Source: Prevotella sp. (GTDB taxonomy: Bacteria; Bacteroidota; Bacteroidia; Bacteroidales; Bacteroidaceae). Taken from it: a stretch of DNA of 64,000 nt. Position 1 is the first letter of the stretch. Each line of letters opens with the position of its first letter. The notes under the pieces were generated by a model. That model searched no databases, was not told the DNA's origin, and worked only from the letters and a program-made list of their open reading frames with translations. Shown here in pieces: positions 59,431 to 64,000 of this stretch. Both the position numbers and the translations under genes were made by a program. Location: the NCBI GenBank assembly GCA_017554145.1, contig JAFZIZ010000016.1:36554-100553 (forward strand), read 5' to 3'.

Positions 59431-62088
59431 ATGAAAAAGTATTTATTACTATTGGGTATTTGTCTGTTTGTCTCAAAGGCAAACGCACAACTATCATCTA
59501 ACCCTGATAAATTCTTGGGTAACATTACGACAAGTGGTCAAATAGACTACGGAAAAGAGAAGTACTATGAATTGTGGAACCAGATTACACCCGAGAACGA
59601 GGGGAAATGGGGGTCCATAGAAGGCTGGACGGGTTGGCCTGCTTGTACCAATATCTATAATTATGCCAAAGAACATAACATCCCGATGAAGTACCACGCA
59701 CTGGTCTGGGGAGCTCAATATCCTGACAGAATTGCGAGTCTGTCTGTGGAAGATCGATATCAAGCCATTGTAAAATGGTTTGACGATGTACAGAAACACT
59801 ACCCTGATCTCCCCTTGATTGATGTAGTGAATGAGGCTGTTTGGACTAACGAGAGTAACCCACACCAACCAGGTAATCCAATGATGAGAGAAGCCCTGGG
59901 TGGTAAAGGTAAGACAGGCTACGATTGGCTCATCAAGGCTTTCGAAATGGCTCATGAACGCTGGCCAAATGCCATTCTCATCTATAATGACTACAACTCA
60001 CTACTGTGGCAAGACAATCAGTATATTGACCTTGTCCGTGCTTTACGTGACGCTGGTGCGCCTATTGATGCATACGGTTGTCAGGCACATGAATTAAAAG
60101 GGTTAAGCCTTGAAGGTCTAAGGAATGCTGATAAAAAACTTCAAGACGCGTTAAAAATGCCAATGTATGTCAGTGAATATGACATTCAAGAGACAAACGA
60201 TGATAAACAATTGACTGACTACAGGAACCATATTAAATATTTTTGGGAGAATGATTATTGTGCCGGCATCACACTTTGGGGCTATGTCTACGGTCATACT
60301 TGGAATGAAAACACCTCTGGCATCATCAAGGAGGACGGCACAGACCGTAAAGCCATGACCTGGTTGCGAGAATATATGGCAAGTGATGACGCCAAGAATG
60401 CCAAAAGCCCATTCCCTGGAATGAAGAAAGAAGCATCTATCTATATTAAGCCAGCTGCACTGAAAGTAGCCAATGGTGACAAATTACCTATTCTCGTACG
60501 TGCCAGTTTGAATAATACAGAAAAGACGATCAATAAAATCGAGTTATACGCAAACGATGAACTGATTGCCACGATGACAGATGCTCCATACAAGACAGAA
60601 TACGTACCGACATCTGCTGGAACCAAGACACTAAAAGCGGTTGTTACTGATTCAGATGGAAAGACCTTTGAGCGTCTTTCCAGAGTGACCGTATTGTCAG
60701 ATGAAACACCTCATACTGCTTTCCAAGGAAAGATGGCTGAACTGCCTGGAGTTATCGAGGCTGAGAACTTTGACCAGGGAGCCAAAGACGTTGCATACCA
60801 TGATTCTGATAGTAAGAATAGTGGGGTAGATTATCGCGATGATGTTACTGGTGTGGACTTCGTTAAGATTGGTGACGGCTATGGAATTGGTAATACTACT
60901 TCTGATGAGTGGTTGGATTATACAGTTGATGTAAAAGAAGCAGGTCTGTATTCTATAGATATTGATGTCGCTGCTGAAAAGGATGGCTTAATCCATATCG
61001 TAGAAAACTCTTTAGGTAACATGAACTTTATCTCAGATTATATCAGGATTCCTGCGACAGGGGGTGCTGAAAATTTCCAAACTGTTCATATCAGAATGGA
61101 AAGACCATTAGAGGCAGGACAGCAGATATTCACATTGTTTATTGACAAAGGTAATATGAGTATTGACAAGATGTCTTTCAATCCACTGAATGTTGACGAG
61201 ACAATAGAGGTTACCGTTACTGCAGATCAGAAGACCATTGACATTGGCGATAATACCGAGATTACTGTAGAAGCCTCTTCTGTAAGTAGCACGATTGACT
61301 ACGTTAAAGTATATGCTAACGGTATGCTCATTAAGACAATGACAGAAGCACCATACACATTTACCTACGAACCTGTCGTTAAAGGTGCTCAGACAATTAC
61401 AGCCATCGCTACTGACGTTGATGGCAAGGAGTCTTTAGTTGCCAGTTACTCTCTGAAAGTCAATGGTAAGCGCGTACCTTATAATAATAATGTCGTTAAC
61501 ATTCCTGGTATTATTGAGGCCGAGAATTTCGACCAAGGCGGCGAGAATTTGTCTTTCCACGATTCAGATGACATTGATGAAGGTGATGCCAACTACCGTA
61601 CAGATGGTGAAGGTGTTGACATGGTGAAGGGCAATGGCGGTACTGCCATCGGTTATACTGCTACTAACGAATGGTTAGAATACAGTGTCAACGTGACAGA
61701 ACCCGGAGAGTATGTCTGCGTAGCGACAGTATCTTCTGGTACCACTGGTTCTGGATTCAGAGTGGGATATGTCAACCCAAATGGAAGTGTCACCAATTTG
61801 TGTCAGATTAATGTTCCCCAAACCGGCAATAATAATTGGAATAAATATGAAACCGTAACGAAGACTATTAATAAGCCGTTTGAGGCTGGCGAGAAAATCA
61901 TACGTATTACGATTACAGGTAATAGTTGCAATATTGATAAGATTGAGTTGAAACCCGTATCTACTGGTATTGACAATGTTGCTGCTAGCGAAAAGACTGG
62001 CAAGACTTACAACCTCAAAGGTCAGCAGACAAATGCCAACCACAAGGGCATCGTCATTAAGAACGGTAAGAAGTTCATCAACAAATAG
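59431..62088 (+). CDS. Secreted GH10 endo-1,4-beta-xylanase with two CBM6-like modules
   Basis: 885 residues, signal peptide MKKYLLLLGICLFVSKANA. GH10 barrel (about 22-330): NEGKWGSIEGWTGWPACTNI, WGAQYPDR, acid/base E135 in DVVNEAVW, nucleophile E249 in MYVSEYDIQ, and ITLWGYVYGHTWNEN. Then an Ig-like domain (about 335-425), a CBM6-like module starting GVIEAENFDQGAKDVAYHDS (about 440-590), a second Ig-like domain (600-690), a second module GIIEAENFDQGGENLSFHDS (about 695-840), and a C-terminal tail TYNLKGQQTNANHKGIVIKN ending GKKFINK that resembles Bacteroidales type IX sorting tails. Cuts the xylan backbone. Confidence 0.93.
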   Translation: MKKYLLLLGICLFVSKANAQLSSNPDKFLGNITTSGQIDYGKEKYYELWNQITPENEGKWGSIEGWTGWPACTNIYNYAKEHNIPMKYHALVWGAQYPDRIASLSVEDRYQAIVKWFDDVQKHYPDLPLIDVVNEAVWTNESNPHQPGNPMMREALGGKGKTGYDWLIKAFEMAHERWPNAILIYNDYNSLLWQDNQYIDLVRALRDAGAPIDAYGCQAHELKGLSLEGLRNADKKLQDALKMPMYVSEYDIQETNDDKQLTDYRNHIKYFWENDYCAGITLWGYVYGHTWNENTSGIIKEDGTDRKAMTWLREYMASDDAKNAKSPFPGMKKEASIYIKPAALKVANGDKLPILVRASLNNTEKTINKIELYANDELIATMTDAPYKTEYVPTSAGTKTLKAVVTDSDGKTFERLSRVTVLSDETPHTAFQGKMAELPGVIEAENFDQGAKDVAYHDSDSKNSGVDYRDDVTGVDFVKIGDGYGIGNTTSDEWLDYTVDVKEAGLYSIDIDVAAEKDGLIHIVENSLGNMNFISDYIRIPATGGAENFQTVHIRMERPLEAGQQIFTLFIDKGNMSIDKMSFNPLNVDETIEVTVTADQKTIDIGDNTEITVEASSVSSTIDYVKVYANGMLIKTMTEAPYTFTYEPVVKGAQTITAIATDVDGKESLVASYSLKVNGKRVPYNNNVVNIPGIIEAENFDQGGENLSFHDSDDIDEGDANYRTDGEGVDMVKGNGGTAIGYTATNEWLEYSVNVTEPGEYVCVATVSSGTTGSGFRVGYVNPNGSVTNLCQINVPQTGNNNWNKYETVTKTINKPFEAGEKIIRITITGNSCNIDKIELKPVSTGIDNVAASEKTGKTYNLKGQQTNANHKGIVIKNGKKFINK

Positions 62089-62108
62089 ATTAAGGGTTAG
62101 AAAAGAGA

Positions 62109-62141
62109 AAGGGCGAGATGAATGTCTCGCCCTTCTTTTTT
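62109..62141 (+). terminator. Intrinsic terminator after the xylanase gene
   Basis: A 10-bp stem AAGGGCGAGA with TCTCGCCCTT (62109-62118, 62125-62134), 6-base loop, then a T run. Confidence 0.93.
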
Positions 62142-62156
62142 CTTCTTTTCGATTAC

Positions 62157-62378
62157 TTAATACTCATCCTCGTTGAATAAAAAATCTTCCTTCGTGGGAT
62201 AATCTGGCCAGATATCCTCGATGCTTTCATATACATCACCTTCGTCTTCTATTTCTTGAAGATTTTCCAGTACTTCAAGCGGTGCGCCCGAACGGATGGC
62301 GTAATCTATAAGTTCGTCCTTGGTTGCTGGCCAGGGAGCGTCTTCAAGCTTTGATGCTAATTCAAGTGTCCAATACAT
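62157..62378 (-). CDS. DUF2795 family small acidic protein
   Basis: 73 residues, MYWTLELASKLEDAPWPATK, then DELIDYAIRSGAPLEVLENL, very acidic C-terminus (PTKEDFLFNEDEY). Matches the DUF2795 pattern of short helical proteins; function unknown. It often stands next to cobalamin adenosyltransferase in Bacteroidales, as here (55 bp downstream), but has its own promoter. Confidence 0.88.
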   Translation of the reverse strand: MYWTLELASKLEDAPWPATKDELIDYAIRSGAPLEVLENLQEIEDEGDVYESIEDIWPDYPTKEDFLFNEDEY

Positions 62379-62413
62379 AATCGTTAAATTTTAACTGTTT
62401 TAGAATTTGACCG

Positions 62414-62443
62414 CAAAAGTACTATTTTTTTTCTTAATCACAA
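62414..62443 (-). promoter_or_regulatory. Promoter of the DUF2795 gene
   Basis: Minus strand TTG (62441-62443, inside the end of the upstream gene), 19-bp spacer, TACTTTTG (62414-62421). Confidence 0.7.
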
Positions 62444-63000
62444 GCATTCTGCCATATTTTTTCACTCTGTCCTGCAATAAAATTCAACTTCTTAGCCAAA
62501 ACAAACAAATAATCACTCAAACGATTCACATATTGCAATACTTCTGATGAAACAGTTGCCGTTTCAGATAACTCGACGATACGTCTTTCTGCACGTCTGC
62601 AGACGGTACGACAAACATGTGTTTGGGCTGCCAAAGGAGTACCACCAGGTAGTATAAAACCTTGTTTTTCTGGTAACATATCCATAATAACATCCACTTC
62701 ATGTTCTAAGCACTCTATTTCCCCTTTGGGCAAAAACGCAGAAGGATAAAGCGGTGTCTTTTCCTGGTCAGTAGCAAGATTGGTACATACATTAAATAAG
62801 TTGTTCTGAATACGTTGGATCATCACCTTGTCTTCTCCCTCTGGTAACATAGAAGCAAGTAATCCAAGATGAGAACTCAATTCATCAACTGTTCCGTAAG
62901 ACTCCAGACGAACACTTGCCTTACTAACACGCTGTCCACCTACCAAAGAGGTTTGTCCTTGGTCACCACGACGAGTATACACTTTGGTTATTTTTTTCAT
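62434..63000 (-). CDS. Cob(I)alamin adenosyltransferase, PduO type
   Basis: Transfers adenosyl from ATP to cob(I)alamin, giving coenzyme B12. 188 residues with the ATP motif VYTRRGDQGQTSLVGGQRVS at the N-terminus, YGTVDELSSHLG, CRTVCRRAERRIV and the C-terminal NRLSDYLFVLAKKLNF. Useful for methylmalonyl-CoA mutase in the succinate-propionate route. 9 bp after the methyltransferase-like gene. Confidence 0.93.
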   Translation of the reverse strand: MKKITKVYTRRGDQGQTSLVGGQRVSKASVRLESYGTVDELSSHLGLLASMLPEGEDKVMIQRIQNNLFNVCTNLATDQEKTPLYPSAFLPKGEIECLEHEVDVIMDMLPEKQGFILPGGTPLAAQTHVCRTVCRRAERRIVELSETATVSSEVLQYVNRLSDYLFVLAKKLNFIAGQSEKIWQNACD

Positions 63001-63009
63001 TTTATGTTA

Positions 63010-63534
63010 TTAGAAATTTACTTTATAGTTCTTCTTATGTCGTTCTAAATCAAAGAATACGATACCACAATAATATAGATCAAAAGTCGTACCTGTTCTA
63101 TGATCATGCTCTATCTCATGCCACAAGTCCCAATTCTGATAAATACGCTCTATTACTACAACAGAATGACCTTCCACCTTATTATATATAGTAGCAATAG
63201 CATTTTTATCATGAATATCAAATCTTGCGAGTTCCACTCTTTCGGGATTTTCTGCCAGTATGACCCTTCGACATCCAGCCTTCCAATAGGGTTCATACTC
63301 GTCTTTTTGTATCATGAAGGGTTGACGCCAGTTTGCTAATCGAAAATATAGGCGGCCTAGTTTTCGAGTCAACCAATCATCACTCAATTCGTTGAATTGT
63401 TGATAGGCGTAATAGGGCCAGTGCTCACTAATCACATAACGGGCAAAAGCATAATCAGTAGGAGATTGTATTCCAAACCCCTGACAATAGAAAATACGGC
63501 TAAGCCACACTATGATACGTTTGACCCTATTCAT
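63010..63534 (-). CDS. Degenerate SAM-methyltransferase-like protein
   Basis: 174 residues from ATG 63534 (MNRVKRIIVWLSRIFYCQGF); the frame is open 20 codons further upstream from a TTG but the promoter at 63543-63573 excludes it. GIQSPTDYAFARYVISEHWP resembles the HSPFVF-type start of a Bacteroidales O-methyltransferase family, and FDLYYCGIVFFDLERHKKNY resembles its end. The glycine-rich SAM loop between them is missing, so catalysis is doubtful. Predicted near-leaderless mRNA. Confidence 0.6.
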   Translation of the reverse strand: MNRVKRIIVWLSRIFYCQGFGIQSPTDYAFARYVISEHWPYYAYQQFNELSDDWLTRKLGRLYFRLANWRQPFMIQKDEYEPYWKAGCRRVILAENPERVELARFDIHDKNAIATIYNKVEGHSVVVIERIYQNWDLWHEIEHDHRTGTTFDLYYCGIVFFDLERHKKNYKVNF

Positions 63535-63542
63535 ATCAAAGG

Positions 63543-63573
63543 CAAAGGTACGATTAAGTGAGTAAAAAACCAA
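63543..63573 (-). promoter_or_regulatory. Promoter of the methyltransferase-like gene
   Basis: Minus strand TTG (63571-63573), 20-bp spacer, TACCTTTG (63543-63550), 8 bp from the ATG. Confidence 0.8.
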
Positions 63574-63616
63574 GAGAATCTTGAGTTTTTTCAAACGTGA
63601 GTACCTTCGACGAAGT

Positions 63617-63648
63617 CAAAAGTACAAAAAAGAAATGATACCAACAAA
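63617..63648 (-). promoter_or_regulatory. Second upstream promoter behind the rRNA terminator
   Basis: Minus strand TTTG (63645-63648), 20-bp spacer, TACTTTTG (63617-63624). Would give a leader of about 75 nt to the same gene. Confidence 0.55.
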
Positions 63649-63651
63649 AAA

Positions 63652-63681
63652 AGTCCCTGCTATCTTTTGATAACAGGGACT
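63652..63681 (-). terminator. Terminator of the rRNA operon
   Basis: AGTCCCTG/CAGGGACT stem (63652-63659, 63674-63681) extended by a G-U pair and TATC/GATA, then a T run on the minus strand. Just after 5S rRNA. Confidence 0.9.
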
Positions 63682-63695
63682 CATCGTCTTGAAAA

Positions 63696-63806
<111 letters not shown>

Positions 63807-63882
63807 TATAGGTTATTGACATCTTACACAAGCAAGCTATAGATGTCGATTCATCACCAACACCTGAAAACACAACTACTGG

Positions 63883-64000
63883 CGAAAGACTTCGGGCAAT
63901 TAGTAGTGCTCGGCTTTGACGTCGCCGTCTTTACACCTGCACCCTATCAACGTCCTCGTCTCGGACGACCCTCATAAGGAGCCCTCATCTCGAGGCCGGC
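63883..64000 (-). rRNA. rrl: 23S ribosomal RNA, 3' end (partial)
   Basis: The last ~118 nt of 23S rRNA on the minus strand, with CTCGAGATGAGGGCTCCTTA and CGAGGACGTTGATAGG, and the near-terminal GCACTACTAATTGCCC. The rest lies outside the window; the exact 3' end is estimated. Confidence 0.92.

Overview
The window looks like a chromosomal segment of a Prevotella-type bacterium (Bacteroidota, Bacteroidales). Three things support this. Genes are preceded by the Bacteroidetes promoter pattern, a TTG/TTTG box about 20 bp upstream of TAnnTTTG, found at some twenty places. There is a type IX secretion operon (porP-porK-porL-porM-porN). There are also secreted plant-polysaccharide enzymes and the 146-residue L23 with an internal charged insert. 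No family-specific database search was possible; species is not claimed.

Layout, left to right. (1) 1-11058, minus strand: the S10-spc ribosomal protein operon, rplC to secY and a truncated map, with its own promoter at about 11028-11058. (2) 11060-11470: a strongly structured non-coding stretch (candidate structured RNA) and tandem terminators of the next operon. (3) 11488-15195, minus: the str operon rpsL-rpsG-fusA-rpsJ; rpsJ is cut off from the S10 operon. (4) 15271-19390, minus: a DUF3467 protein, a small exported protein and a secreted GH2 beta-galactosidase. (5) 19506-32656, minus: tRNA-Thr, Tyr, Gly, Thr, tuf, tRNA-Trp, secE, nusG, rplK, rplA, rplJ, rplL, rpoB, rpoC, an ancient translation/transcription supercluster. 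(6) 32673-34236, minus: a Xer-type recombinase with hpf, and rpsU.

(7) 34272-38980 is the accessory part: an orphan aminopeptidase-P N-terminal-domain protein, a REP-associated Y1 transposase (RAYT) with its own palindromic repeats on both sides, a two-gene operon of a putative PD-(D/E)XK nuclease and a beta-CASP metallo-beta-lactamase protein, and a 22-bp degenerate tandem repeat. (8) 38980-50697: housekeeping genes mdh, a membrane metallophosphoesterase, gltX-waaA-gamma-carbonic anhydrase, a 7TM-HD phosphodiesterase, a FadL-like porin and priA. (9) 50711-57259, minus: an outer-membrane barrel and the type IX secretion core operon. (10) 57356-62088, plus: secreted GH43 and GH10 xylan enzymes, the latter ending in a type IX sorting-like tail. 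(11) 62157-64000, minus: DUF2795 protein, cobalamin adenosyltransferase, a degenerate methyltransferase-like protein, 5S rRNA and the 3' end of 23S rRNA.

Most of the window is ordinary growth machinery. The most interesting unexplained items are the RAYT/REP unit with its array, the structured RNA at 11120-11375, the nuclease plus MBL pair, and families of promoters that share sequence in the spacer as well as in the boxes.
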